DNA of 64,000 nt from JAUIET01 sp045105115 (GTDB lineage: Bacteria > Pseudomonadota > Gammaproteobacteria > Pseudomonadales > JAUIET01), in assembly GCA_045105115.1 (NCBI GenBank), contig JBGCDE010000065.1, positions 1 through 64,000 on the forward strand, read 5' to 3'. Position numbers and translations under genes: made by a program. A model generated the notes under the pieces. It made no database searches, was not told the origin of the DNA, and saw only the letters and a program-made list of their open reading frames with translations. Below are positions 51,142 to 60,071 of this stretch, in pieces. Each line of letters starts with the position of its first letter. Position 1 is the first letter of the stretch.

Positions 51142-52137
51142 ATGCAATCGACACGCTCAGTTTTCTATTTGGCAGCCATTCTGGTTTTTGCCCAAGTGTA
51201 CTCAATCCGGCTTGCTGCCGATGACTCGCCGTTTGCAACCGCGAATAGAACGGTTTTCGTGCGCTCGCTTGGCTTGCCCAATATTGAAGATGCCCGCGAA
51301 TTAGCTGCGCGGCAAAGCACCGCTGCATTTACTATCGAACAAACCAGTCAGTTTGCAATAGATGACCAGGGGCTTGAGCAAGCTTTCCTTGATGGTGAAT
51401 CCAGCACGGCAACACTTAAGCTTCGCCATGCGTTCACTAAGCGCTTTGTCATAGGCATGGATATTCCATTTGTCTCGCATGATGGCGGGTTTATGGACAG
51501 CTTTGTGGAAGGCTGGCATAGAACCTTTGGCTTGCCAAATGCACGTCGCGAAGAGTTTTCTCGCGATCAATTGTTATTTACCGTAAACACACCGGAGGCT
51601 TCTGCGCGACTGGACAGCAGTGGCTCGGGCGTGGGTGATGTAGCACTGCTCGCCCAATATCAATTATTGGCCTCTCAGCATGCGAATCTTAGCGCCCAAC
51701 TTCGATTGGAAGCGCCCACTGGTAATGCCGAGAAATTGATAGGCTCCGAATCCTGGGACGTGGCATTGGGGCTGAATGCTTATCGAGGTCAATTAGCGGG
51801 CGACTGGCGAATGTCGTTTCATGGCAGCCTCGGCGTAGTTCTGCCGGGTAATTCTGATTTGCTTCCACAGCTGCAAAATGACAGTGTGGTGTATGGTTCG
51901 GCTGCTTTAGCGCTGCCTGTGTTTTACGAATGGTTAACACTCAAGGCGCAATTGGAAGCACACTCCGCGTTTTACGACACCGACATCAAGTCATTGGGTT
52001 CAACGTCGGTGCAATTAACCTTTGGTGTCGGAATGCAGCTGGATAAACGCTGGAATCTGAACATCGGCTTGAGCGAAGATATAGCGGTTCGCACGGCACC
52101 GGATTTTACTGTGGTCATGTCTCTGGAGTATCGCTAG
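51142..52137 (+). CDS. DUF3187 outer-membrane-like protein
   Basis: The ATG at 51142 gives a signal peptide (Y-L-A-A-I-L-V-F-A-Q-V-Y-S); an earlier ATG at 51070 would put the start before it. The 331-residue product is rich in alternating strands and ends T-V-V-M-S-L-E-Y-R, suggesting a beta-barrel. The middle segment W-H-R-T-F-G-L-P-N-A-R-R matches DUF3187 proteins. Function unknown. It diverges from the DUF457 gene and converges on recG with 11 bases between. Confidence 0.78.
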   Translation: MQSTRSVFYLAAILVFAQVYSIRLAADDSPFATANRTVFVRSLGLPNIEDARELAARQSTAAFTIEQTSQFAIDDQGLEQAFLDGESSTATLKLRHAFTKRFVIGMDIPFVSHDGGFMDSFVEGWHRTFGLPNARREEFSRDQLLFTVNTPEASARLDSSGSGVGDVALLAQYQLLASQHANLSAQLRLEAPTGNAEKLIGSESWDVALGLNAYRGQLAGDWRMSFHGSLGVVLPGNSDLLPQLQNDSVVYGSAALALPVFYEWLTLKAQLEAHSAFYDTDIKSLGSTSVQLTFGVGMQLDKRWNLNIGLSEDIAVRTAPDFTVVMSLEYR

Positions 52138-52148
52138 CTCAGCCACAA

Positions 52149-54251
52149 TCACGCGTTTCCATAAGACTCAGAGTCACCAATCCAGCGATCAATAAGCGCC
52201 TGAACACCATCAGGATACCGGTGCATATACGATTCGCCAGTGTGTTGCACCAGCTCGAGTAGCTCAGCATCTCTTTCCAAATCGGCAATTCGAAATTGCA
52301 GCATACCGGTCTGCCGTGTTCCTAACACCTCACCAGGACCGCGAATTTCGAGATCTTGCTCAGCAATATAAAACCCGTCTGTGCTGTTTCGCAGCGTGTC
52401 CAGTCTGCGCTTGCCGTTGACCGACAGTGGCTTTTGGTAAAGTAACAAGCAGTGGCTAGCTTCGCGCCCACGACCTACTCGACCGCGCAATTGATGAATC
52501 TGTGAGAGACCCAGTCGCTCTGCGTTTTCAATAATCATCAGGCTGGCATTCGGTACGTCTACACCCACTTCAATGACGGTAGTGGCCACCAGAAGCTGGG
52601 TAGCGCCAGATTTGAAGCTATTCATTACCTCGGCTTTCTCTGCAGCTTTCATTCGGCCATGCACTAATCCAACCTGTAAGTCAGGCAATGCCGTGCGCAG
52701 CTCTTCAGCTGTGCTTTCGGCGGCTTGCGATTGAATGGCCTCGGATTCTTCCACCAGCGTGCATACCCAATACGCTTGTCTGCCCTGCTGGCAGGCTTTG
52801 TAAACACGTTCAACAACGCGGTCACGTGCGCCATTATCCAGAACACTGGTATGTACCGGCGTTCGCCCCGGCGGTAATTCATCAATAATGCTAACGTCCA
52901 GATCAGCGTAGGCGGCCATTGCCAATGTTCGCGGAATAGGTGTGGCGGTCATAATAATCTGGTGCGGGCAGACACCGGATTCCATGGCTTTTTTACGCAA
53001 GCTAAGTCGTTGATCAACGCCGAAGCGGTGCTGTTCGTCAATGATAATCAAACCAAGTCGCTCGTAACTCACAGCATCTTGAATAACCGCATGGGTACCT
53101 ACGATAAAGTGAACGTCACCATTTGCAATGGCAGCCAAGGTTTCGCGTTTCTGCTTTGCTGTTTGTTGTCCGGACAACATGCCAACCGTGATACCCAGTG
53201 GACCAAACCAGTCGCTGAACGCGCGAAAATGCTGCTCAGTTAATATCTCGGTCGGCGCCATCAGCACCGCTTGGTAGTCGCTGCCTATGGCTTGTAATGC
53301 CGCAAGTGCTGCGACAACGGTTTTGCCGCAACCTACATCACCTTGCACGAGTCTAAGCATCGGTGTTTTCTCGCTGAGTTGCGCGCGCAGCTGGTCAGAG
53401 ACTCGTGCTTGTGCCGCGGTTAGCGTAAATCCGAGTGCGCTCAGAAACTGTTGATGCAGTGCATCATCGCCTGCAAGCCTGGGCGCCACCATTTGCTGAA
53501 CTCGTTGGCGAACTTTGAGTAAGCTGAGGTGATGCGCCAACAGTTCCTCAAATGCCAGCCGTTGTTGACAGATTGACAGTAACTTTTGTTCGGATTTTTG
53601 TGGGGCGTGCAATATTCGCAAGGTTTTGGCCAAAGGAAATCGTGCAAACATCGCCAATGTTTCTTCGCCTTCTGGCAGATCTGCAATGAAATCAGCCGGT
53701 ATCAATTCATCAATTGAATGCGATCCGAGTAATGGCAATACCTGATCCAGTAATTTTCTGAAACTTGCCTGGTGCAAACCTTCAGTGCTTGGGTATACCG
53801 GTGTTAAAGCCTGTGGCAAGGGTGGGTCTGAAGCGTCGTCGTCAAGAATCGAATATTCCGGGTGAAAGCACTCAAGACTGTTACGCCCGAACCGGATTTC
53901 GCCAAAACAACGCAAACGTGTACCAACGGTCAGTCCGCGAGTCTGTGCGGCCGAGAAATGGAACAAACGCATGCTGATGGCGGAATAATCCTGCTGCAAC
54001 TTAATCACGAAGCTGCGCCGCCTGCCCGGCACAATGCCAGCTGCTTTGATAACGCCCTCAAACAGACAGTGGGAGTTCGGCTTCAGTTGGCTTATGGGAG
54101 TGAGTTGCGTTCTGTCTTCATAGCGAAGCGGTAAATGAAACAGCAGTTGTTGGGGCGACTCGATACCTATACGCGCGAGCCGTTCGCGGGTTTTGGGGCC
54201 GACACCTTTTAGATCGCTAAGCGATTTCTGGTTAAGAATTTCTTGCGTCAA
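52149..54251 (-). CDS. recG: ATP-dependent DNA helicase RecG
   Basis: RecG reverses stalled replication forks and processes branched DNA. The 700-residue protein has the wedge OB domain at the N-terminus, Walker A Q-G-D-V-G-C-G-K-T, the D-E-Q-H box, and helicase motif VI Q-L-R-G-R-V-G-R-G. TTG at 54251 with AGGT six bases upstream is preferred; an ATG at 54296 would run into the divergent neighbour. It lies 11 bases from the convergent DUF3187 gene. Confidence 0.95.
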   Translation of the reverse strand: MTQEILNQKSLSDLKGVGPKTRERLARIGIESPQQLLFHLPLRYEDRTQLTPISQLKPNSHCLFEGVIKAAGIVPGRRRSFVIKLQQDYSAISMRLFHFSAAQTRGLTVGTRLRCFGEIRFGRNSLECFHPEYSILDDDASDPPLPQALTPVYPSTEGLHQASFRKLLDQVLPLLGSHSIDELIPADFIADLPEGEETLAMFARFPLAKTLRILHAPQKSEQKLLSICQQRLAFEELLAHHLSLLKVRQRVQQMVAPRLAGDDALHQQFLSALGFTLTAAQARVSDQLRAQLSEKTPMLRLVQGDVGCGKTVVAALAALQAIGSDYQAVLMAPTEILTEQHFRAFSDWFGPLGITVGMLSGQQTAKQKRETLAAIANGDVHFIVGTHAVIQDAVSYERLGLIIIDEQHRFGVDQRLSLRKKAMESGVCPHQIIMTATPIPRTLAMAAYADLDVSIIDELPPGRTPVHTSVLDNGARDRVVERVYKACQQGRQAYWVCTLVEESEAIQSQAAESTAEELRTALPDLQVGLVHGRMKAAEKAEVMNSFKSGATQLLVATTVIEVGVDVPNASLMIIENAERLGLSQIHQLRGRVGRGREASHCLLLYQKPLSVNGKRRLDTLRNSTDGFYIAEQDLEIRGPGEVLGTRQTGMLQFRIADLERDAELLELVQHTGESYMHRYPDGVQALIDRWIGDSESYGNA

Positions 54252-54313
54252 GTCGCAACCTGTACCCAATTCAAATGCAGTGCAAGCATAGCGCATTGAC
54301 GTACAATAGCACT

Positions 54314-55186
54314 GTGAAAAAACCTTCTCTGCTCATCATAGGCTGTGGTGCGATCGGCAATGCGATTGCTGCCCAGAATTCCACCAGGTCTGTGTGGCAG
54401 CTGCACGGCGCGCGACGCAATGTTGATAAATTGGCGCCAGAGATTTCTGGCCACCGTGTCGACTACACGGATGCAGCTGCTGTTAGCCAATTGTTATCAG
54501 ACTGCGTAGCCGATTACTTGTTGCTGACGTTTACGCCTTTTTCATACAGTGATGAGGGGTATCAGCAAGCGTATGTGGTTGGCGTGCGTAATGTGCTGGC
54601 GGCACTTCGCCAGCCACCGAAGCGGATAGTATTTGTTTCGAGTACCAGCGTGTATGGTCAGCACAACGGCGAGTGGGTTGATGAAGAGTCTGATGCAGTA
54701 CCGACCGGTTTTAGTGGCCGAGTAATGCTGCAGTGCGAGCAGATGTTAGCAGACAGTGCAGTACCCTCTACCAGTATTCGCTGTGGGGGTATTTATAACT
54801 CGACAAGTACCCGGCTTGTAGACGCGGTGCGCGAAGGTCGGTTCAGCGCAAGCAATCACTTTACTAACCGCATTCATCGTTACGATTGTGCCGCAGCGAT
54901 TTTGCATTTGTTGAATCTGGATGTGCTTGGTCAGGCAGTACAGGCGTGCTACCTGGGTGTGGACAGCGAGCCCGCGCGCAAGCTTGAGGTAGAGCGTTGG
55001 CTGGCTGCACGATTGGGTATTGCTTATCCTGAGAGTGTTCAAGCCCACAATGACAATGAGGTTTCGCAGCGCAAAGTAGGTAGTAAGCGTTGTAACAACC
55101 AGCGCTTACTGGATAGCGGTTTTCAATTTCGCTACCCGGATTTTCGTGATGGTTATGGAGAGGTGATCCAATTGGTCAGCCGCTAA
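54314..55186 (+). CDS. NAD(P)-dependent epimerase/dehydratase-like protein
   Basis: The GTG at 54314 gives K-K-P-S-L-L-I-I-G-C-G-A-I-G-N-A, the Rossmann loop right at the start. A frame open from 54275 would overlap recG's open frame and was rejected. S-S-T-S-V-Y-G-Q-H-N-G-E-W is the extended SDR active-site serine/tyrosine region, with the usual YxxxK lysine less clear. The 290-residue protein resembles YeeZ-type SDRs of unknown substrate. Divergent from recG and convergent with ridA. Confidence 0.84.
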   Translation: MKKPSLLIIGCGAIGNAIAAQNSTRSVWQLHGARRNVDKLAPEISGHRVDYTDAAAVSQLLSDCVADYLLLTFTPFSYSDEGYQQAYVVGVRNVLAALRQPPKRIVFVSSTSVYGQHNGEWVDEESDAVPTGFSGRVMLQCEQMLADSAVPSTSIRCGGIYNSTSTRLVDAVREGRFSASNHFTNRIHRYDCAAAILHLLNLDVLGQAVQACYLGVDSEPARKLEVERWLAARLGIAYPESVQAHNDNEVSQRKVGSKRCNNQRLLDSGFQFRYPDFRDGYGEVIQLVSR

Positions 55187-55211
55187 GCAAGCCGCTTGAC
55201 TGCTGTCTCAA

Positions 55212-55595
55212 CTACAAAGCTAAAATAGCCTCTACCTCCAGATCACAGTCCTTGGGCAAGGCGGCAACGCCAACGCAAGCTCTGGCCGGATAAGGTTCGT
55301 TAAAGTACTCTTTCATCACTTCGTTCACCGCCGCAAAATTGCCAAGATCCGGAAGAGATATATTCACTTTTACCGCGTTATCTAAGGTGCCGCCTGCCGC
55401 AACTGCTACTGCGCGCATGTTTTGGAAAACGCGATGCGCTTGTGCAGTGATGTCGCCTTCGACCAGTTCCATGGTGTCTGGATCAAGCGGAATCTGACCG
55501 GATACATAAACGGTCGATCCTACTTTAATAGCTTGAGAGTATGGCCCAATCGCAGCAGGGGATTGATCGGTATGAATAACTTCTTTTGTGCTCAT
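55212..55595 (-). CDS. ridA: RidA reactive intermediate/imine deaminase
   Basis: The 127-residue trimeric enzyme hydrolyses 2-aminoacrylate and other imines made by PLP enzymes. The sequence has G-P-Y-S-Q-A-I-K, V-S-G-Q-I-P-L-D-P and the catalytic arginine in Y-P-A-R-A-C-V-G. It follows spoT by 31 bases on the same strand, as in Pseudomonas. Confidence 0.95.
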   Translation of the reverse strand: MSTKEVIHTDQSPAAIGPYSQAIKVGSTVYVSGQIPLDPDTMELVEGDITAQAHRVFQNMRAVAVAAGGTLDNAVKVNISLPDLGNFAAVNEVMKEYFNEPYPARACVGVAALPKDCDLEVEAILAL

Positions 55596-55626
55596 TGCTT
55601 AGTCTACTCAGTGCTCAGCTTAGTAC

Positions 55627-57753
55627 TCAGGATTTCATTCGGGATACGGACGCAACGGATTTCATCGCTCTAATGCGCTTCATGATACGGGCCAGATGTA
55701 CCCGATCATGAACCCCTATCTCCAGCCGGACCACAGCTGTTTTTGCGTCCCGGTCTTCAGTGTTTATCTTTTCAATAGGCGCGTCAAGACTGCTCACCTT
55801 ATTGGCAAGTTCCGCGATCGCACCACGTTGTTGCGCCAACTCAACACGCAGCTCTACCTGGAACTCGCCTTTGGCTTTGTCGTGCCAGGTCAGCTCAATG
55901 CAACGTTCGGGATTATCACGAAACTCGGCAATGTTTCTACAATTGGCGACATGCACCACGATGCCGCGACCAGCGCTGATGTGGCCTGCAATCGGGTCAC
56001 CCGGAATGGCGTGGCAGCACTTGGCAAAACTAACCATCATTCCTTCTGCACCATTGATAACGAAAGAGTCGTCACTGGTACTGCTGGGCTTGGCGCTGGC
56101 CTTGCTCACAATTTTTTCCGGCACCAGCCGTCGTGCAGTCAAATAAGCCACTCGATTGCCAAGACCAATGTCTTCCAGAATCAAATCGAAATTGTCGTAG
56201 CCTGTTTCGTCCAGCAGCGTCTGAATACGCTTCTTATCCATTTTCTTATAACTGGTATTGAGATTTTCCAAGGCTTTATCAAGTAGCCTGCGCCCGAGTT
56301 CGATGGCTTCTGTGTGGCGCTGATTTTTAAGAAAATGACGAATATTGCTGCGTGCTTTGCCGCTCACAACGAAGTTCAACCAGGAAGGGTTGGGTTGCGA
56401 TCCGGGTGCGGTAATAATTTCCACTGTTTCCCCGCTTTGCAATTGCTCACTCAATGGCGCGAAACGCCGGTTAATACGACAGGCGACGCAGCTGTTGCCA
56501 ACATCGGTATGCACTTCATAGGCGAAATCAACAGCGGTAGAGCCGCTGGGCAGCGCGCGAATTTCACCTTTGGGCGTGAATACGTAAACTTCTTCCGGAA
56601 ATAAATCGGTTTTAACGTGTTCAATAAATTCTTGAGAATTACCAGCACTTTGCTGCAATTCGAGCAAGCTTTGCACCCATTGCCGTGCACGGGTATGAGA
56701 GTTGACGTCTGTATTGTCATCCCCACTTTTGTATAGCCAGTGCGCGGCAATACCTTTGTTAGCCAGCTCTTCCATTCCTTCAGTTCGAATCTGAATTTCG
56801 ATCGGCACGCCGTGCATGCCAAACAAAACGGTATGCAGGCTTTGATAGCCATTTGCTTTAGGAATAGCGATATAGTCTTTGAAATGACCAGCCACCGGTT
56901 TATACAAATTGTGCACGGCACCCAGCACGCGATAACAAGTATCTACATCTTCAACAACAATGCGAAAAGCATACACGTCCATAATTTCTGAAAAGGACTT
57001 TCGCTTGGTACGCATCTTCTCGTAAATGCTGAACAGATGCTTTTCTCGGCCCAGTACTCTGGCGCTTAGGTCCTCATTCCCCAAGCGGTCTTCCAGGGCC
57101 GCTTTGATCTGCTGCAATACTTCTTTGCGATTGCCTCTGGCGGAGCGAACCGCCGCTTCAATCCGCCGTGCCCGCATTGGGTACATTGCGGTAAATCCCA
57201 GGTCTTCCAATTCAACCCGGGTCGTATTCATGCCCAGGCGGTTGGCAATCGGCGCATAGATTTCGAGAGTCTCGACCGCGATTCGGCGCCTTTTATCCAC
57301 ACTGAGCACACCCAGCGTGCGCATGTTGTGCAATCTGTCAGCCAGTTTGATCAAAATTACGCGGATGTCGCGCGACATGGCCAGTGCCATTTTCTGAAAA
57401 TTCTCAGCCGCCGCTTCGGCACGTGAGCTGAAGCCTATTTTCGCAAGCTTTGACAAACCGTCCACCAGTTCGGCCACGGTTTCTCCGAACTGCTCAGCGA
57501 TCGCGTCTTTATCAACGCCGGTATCTTCGATTACATCGTGCAGCATGGCGGCCATCAGACTTTGGTCGTCCATGTGCATGTCGGCAAGAATGTAGGCAAC
57601 GGCCAGGGGGTGGGTAACGTAGGGTTCACCGCTGCGTCTGGTTTGGCCGTCGTGCGCTTGCTCGGCGAAATAGTAAGCGCGCTTTACTTGCTGAATCTGA
57701 GCAGCAGGCAGGTACTCACAAAGTGAGTTCGCTAGGGTATCGATTGTTTGCAA
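55627..57753 (-). CDS. spoT: Bifunctional (p)ppGpp synthetase/hydrolase SpoT
   Basis: The 708-residue protein has an intact HD hydrolase motif (L-H-D-V-I-E-D-T), the synthetase domain (Y-K-P-V-A-G-H-F-K-D-Y-I-A-I-P-K-A-N), a TGS domain near residue 390 and a C-terminal ACT domain. Intact HD residues argue for SpoT rather than RelA. It makes and breaks the stringent-response alarmone. rpoZ lies 88 bases upstream on the same strand, as in related genomes, and omega is linked to ppGpp binding on RNA polymerase. Confidence 0.96.
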   Translation of the reverse strand: MQTIDTLANSLCEYLPAAQIQQVKRAYYFAEQAHDGQTRRSGEPYVTHPLAVAYILADMHMDDQSLMAAMLHDVIEDTGVDKDAIAEQFGETVAELVDGLSKLAKIGFSSRAEAAAENFQKMALAMSRDIRVILIKLADRLHNMRTLGVLSVDKRRRIAVETLEIYAPIANRLGMNTTRVELEDLGFTAMYPMRARRIEAAVRSARGNRKEVLQQIKAALEDRLGNEDLSARVLGREKHLFSIYEKMRTKRKSFSEIMDVYAFRIVVEDVDTCYRVLGAVHNLYKPVAGHFKDYIAIPKANGYQSLHTVLFGMHGVPIEIQIRTEGMEELANKGIAAHWLYKSGDDNTDVNSHTRARQWVQSLLELQQSAGNSQEFIEHVKTDLFPEEVYVFTPKGEIRALPSGSTAVDFAYEVHTDVGNSCVACRINRRFAPLSEQLQSGETVEIITAPGSQPNPSWLNFVVSGKARSNIRHFLKNQRHTEAIELGRRLLDKALENLNTSYKKMDKKRIQTLLDETGYDNFDLILEDIGLGNRVAYLTARRLVPEKIVSKASAKPSSTSDDSFVINGAEGMMVSFAKCCHAIPGDPIAGHISAGRGIVVHVANCRNIAEFRDNPERCIELTWHDKAKGEFQVELRVELAQQRGAIAELANKVSSLDAPIEKINTEDRDAKTAVVRLEIGVHDRVHLARIMKRIRAMKSVASVSRMKS

Positions 57754-57841
57754 CGGTCGCTAATCCGTTAGTGGCAGGCGGCGCAAGAGGGAAACTGGCT
57801 GCATTACTTTGTGTAAGCAGGCCAGTTCCGCTTGCTGGTAA

Positions 57842-58321
57842 CTATTCGCTGGCAGGGGCGTCTGGCTCTGCATTGCTCGCAGCTTGCAGTGCGCGAATCA
57901 GTGCGTCGGTATCCAGATCGTCAGCAGGTGCTGCTGCGGCTGGTTCGCTGGGCTGCTCTTCGCTAGCTGCTGGCGGCGGTGCAATGGCTTCTGCGTCGTT
58001 TTGGTAAGACTCAGAGCGACGGAATGCGCCAAGCCCCTGATGCTGAGTCATGCCGCCTGTTTCAGTTTCACCGGACACGACTAGATCCATTTCATGCTCG
58101 AAGTTCTCTTCGGCTTCCTCGGTCTCGCGCAGAATGTCGTCGTTGATCAGGTTTTCCTTGATCTCACGAAGAGCGATAACCGTGGGCTTGTCGCCGTCTT
58201 CTTTCACCAATGGCTCTTTGCCGCCAGTGGCTATTTGTCTGGCTCTTTTGCTTGCGATCATCACTAGATCAAAGCGATTGCCTACATTTTCGAGACAATC
58301 TTCAACTGTAACGCGTGCCAT
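57842..58321 (-). CDS. rpoZ: RNA polymerase omega subunit with long C-terminal tail
   Basis: The start at 58321 is preceded by AAGG. Residues 1-75 are a standard omega subunit: M-A-R-V-T-V-E-D-C-L-E, R-F-D-L-V-M-I-A-S-K-R-A-R-Q and K-P-T-V-I-A-L-R-E-I. The protein continues to 159 residues, about 70 longer than the common form, with an acidic then Ala/Pro/Glu-rich tail ending A-P-A-S-E. The tail looks disordered. A frame open upstream to 58501 is not coding. A candidate promoter lies at 58392-58420. Confidence 0.93.
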   Translation of the reverse strand: MARVTVEDCLENVGNRFDLVMIASKRARQIATGGKEPLVKEDGDKPTVIALREIKENLINDDILRETEEAEENFEHEMDLVVSGETETGGMTQHQGLGAFRRSESYQNDAEAIAPPPAASEEQPSEPAAAAPADDLDTDALIRALQAASNAEPDAPASE

Positions 58322-58391
58322 TTCCGGTACCTTAAATGTGCTGCCGTTAGACTCTTTGCCTGAACACGCTGCTAATCGAGCTATATCCAGC

Positions 58392-58420
58392 AAAATACGG
58401 CGAAGTATAGTGAGTGTAAA
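58392..58420 (-). promoter_or_regulatory. Probable rpoZ promoter with adjacent hairpin
   Basis: Read leftward, TTTACA (58420-58415) and TATTTT (58397-58392) are separated by 17 bases, about 70 bases before the rpoZ start. Just upstream, CGAGGC (58422-58427) and GCCTCG (58433-58438) form a 6-bp hairpin that could end the gmk message, though no long T run follows. The 224-base gap 58322-58545 shows no gene. Confidence 0.45.
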
Positions 58421-58545
58421 GCGAGGCAAATCGCCTCGATCGAACCCGATATTGTAGCGTAGATGCCCCCCACAAACAATTCGTAGAGAGCATGTGTGCA
58501 CAAAGTTGACTATTTAGAAGCGGCCACCTTCTTTTGACGGTTTGC

Positions 58546-59184
58546 CTAGGCTAGCAGTTCAGCTAATAAATGGGCGTGTTGTTGCTGCTGGCGGGCCAAG
58601 GAAAGGCGCTGGCCCTGCACAATATGCTCGAGCTCAGCCAACGCAGTCTCAAAGACCTCGTTAACCACCAAATAATCGGCAGCGCCGTAGTGGCTGATCT
58701 CATTTACAGCCGCTTGCATGCGCCCGGCTATAACGGCTGCATCATCCTGGCCACGACCCGTCAGGCGCTCTTCCAGCGCCTGCAATGACGGTGGCAGTAT
58801 GAAAATCGACATTGTCTCTGGCAGCTGTTGCTTGATCTGCTCAGCACCCTGCCAATCAATTTCCAGAATTACATCATTGCCACTGGCTAGTATGGCTTCA
58901 ACTTCCGCTCTTGAGGTGCCATAGCTGTTGCTAAATACTGTGGCGTGCTCAAGAAAGTCGCCCGCTACACGCATTGCAGAGAATTGAGCTTGATCAACGA
59001 AATGATAGTTAACGCCGTCATGCTCACCGGCGCGTCGCAATCGAGTGGTGTGTGACACCGACACGCTGATGTTAGGTACTGCTGCAATCAGTGCTTGCAC
59101 CAGGCTTGTTTTGCCGGCACCGGATGGCGCGGAAACCGTAAACAGTTGTCCGCCGGCTTTGTTCTGTTGTTCAGTGCTATTCAA
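58546..59184 (-). CDS. gmk: Guanylate kinase
   Basis: The enzyme phosphorylates GMP to GDP with ATP. The P-loop S-A-P-S-G-A-G-K-T-S-L is near the N-terminus, and S-H-T-T-R and Y-G-T-S-R-A are further GMP-binding stretches. TTG at 59184 gives 212 residues, the normal family length; ATG at 59256 would add 24 residues that are not usual, and no clear ribosome-binding site decides between them. rph diverges from it; the yicC gene found here in pseudomonads is missing. Confidence 0.9.
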   Translation of the reverse strand: MNSTEQQNKAGGQLFTVSAPSGAGKTSLVQALIAAVPNISVSVSHTTRLRRAGEHDGVNYHFVDQAQFSAMRVAGDFLEHATVFSNSYGTSRAEVEAILASGNDVILEIDWQGAEQIKQQLPETMSIFILPPSLQALEERLTGRGQDDAAVIAGRMQAAVNEISHYGAADYLVVNEVFETALAELEHIVQGQRLSLARQQQQHAHLLAELLA

Positions 59185-59296
59185 AAGGCTGTCATACTGT
59201 AAGTAGTGCGCTGTGCCTATCACGTTGCGCACGCTGTAGACGCGTATTGTACTCATCTCTAGCCCAAGAACGACAACCCGAAAAACAGGAATATTC

Positions 59297-60016
59297 ATGC
59301 AACGACCCAGTGGCCGCCGCGCAGATCAACTGCGCAGTTTGAAATTTACCCGTAACTACACCAGCCACGCTGCCGGATCAGTATTAGTTGAAGTTGGAAA
59401 TACGCGCGTGCTGTGCACCGCCAGTGTTGAAAAAGGGGTTCCCAGATGGCTGCGCGGGGGCGGTTCTGGCTGGCTTACAGCCGAATACGGCATGTTGCCT
59501 AGTGCCACCAACGAACGTGTGGCCCGTGAGGCCGCGCGCGGCAAGCAATCGGGAAGAACGGTAGAGATTCAACGTTTGATCGGTCGTTCACTGCGAGCTG
59601 CTCTGGATATGCAAAAGCTTGGCGAGAACACCATCACCATCGATTGTGATGTGTTGCAGGCCGATGGTGGAACGCGCTGCGCCTCGATTTCCGGTGCGGC
59701 GGTTGCTTTGAGCGACGCCGTGGCGCATCTGATCGACATTAAGCGTGTGAAAGAGAATCCGATCATTGGAATGGTGTCTGCAGTCTCCGTGGGCGTGTAT
59801 GAAGGCGAAGCGGTGCTTGATCTGGACTACGCGGAAGATTCACGCGCTGAGACCGATATGAACGTTGTAATGCGTGACGCAAAAGGTTTTATTGAGGTGC
59901 AGGGTACGGCTGAGGGTGAACCCTATTCACCGGAGCAGCTGCAAGCCATGTTGGATCTTGCTCAGCACGGCCTACGCCAAATTATGCAAGTGCAGAAAAT
60001 GGCGTTGTCGCAGTAG
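59297..60016 (+). CDS. rph: Ribonuclease PH
   Basis: This phosphorolytic 3'-5' exonuclease trims tRNA and other RNA ends. The 239-residue protein opens R-P-S-G-R-R-A-D-Q-L-R and has E-K-G-V-P-R-W, the active-site R-T-V-E-I-Q-R-L-I-G-R-S-L-R and D-C-D-V-L-Q-A-D-G-G-T-R. It diverges from gmk with about 110 bases between the assigned starts, and converges on the crc-like gene. Confidence 0.95.
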   Translation: MQRPSGRRADQLRSLKFTRNYTSHAAGSVLVEVGNTRVLCTASVEKGVPRWLRGGGSGWLTAEYGMLPSATNERVAREAARGKQSGRTVEIQRLIGRSLRAALDMQKLGENTITIDCDVLQADGGTRCASISGAAVALSDAVAHLIDIKRVKENPIIGMVSAVSVGVYEGEAVLDLDYAEDSRAETDMNVVMRDAKGFIEVQGTAEGEPYSPEQLQAMLDLAQHGLRQIMQVQKMALSQ

Positions 60017-60021
60017 CATCG

Positions 60022-60071
60022 CTCTAGCAGTTAGTAGCACTCTGGCAGTGGCTTTCACGCCGCTGCTAGAG
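60022..60071. terminator. Hairpin between convergent rph and crc-like genes
   Basis: CTCTAGCAG (60022-60030) and CTGCTAGAG (60063-60071) are perfect inverted nonamers with a 32-base loop, reaching six bases into the end of the crc-like gene. No T run is present in either direction, so it may end transcription with help or merely stabilise messages. Confidence 0.4.

Noticed and set aside
54275..54296. Overlapping divergent starts of recG and the SDR-like gene
   Set aside because: Family starts fit TTG 54251 and GTG 54314, which removes the overlap.
55696..56286. 196-codon plus-strand frame inside spoT
   Set aside because: It is antisense to a clear SpoT protein with no motif of its own.
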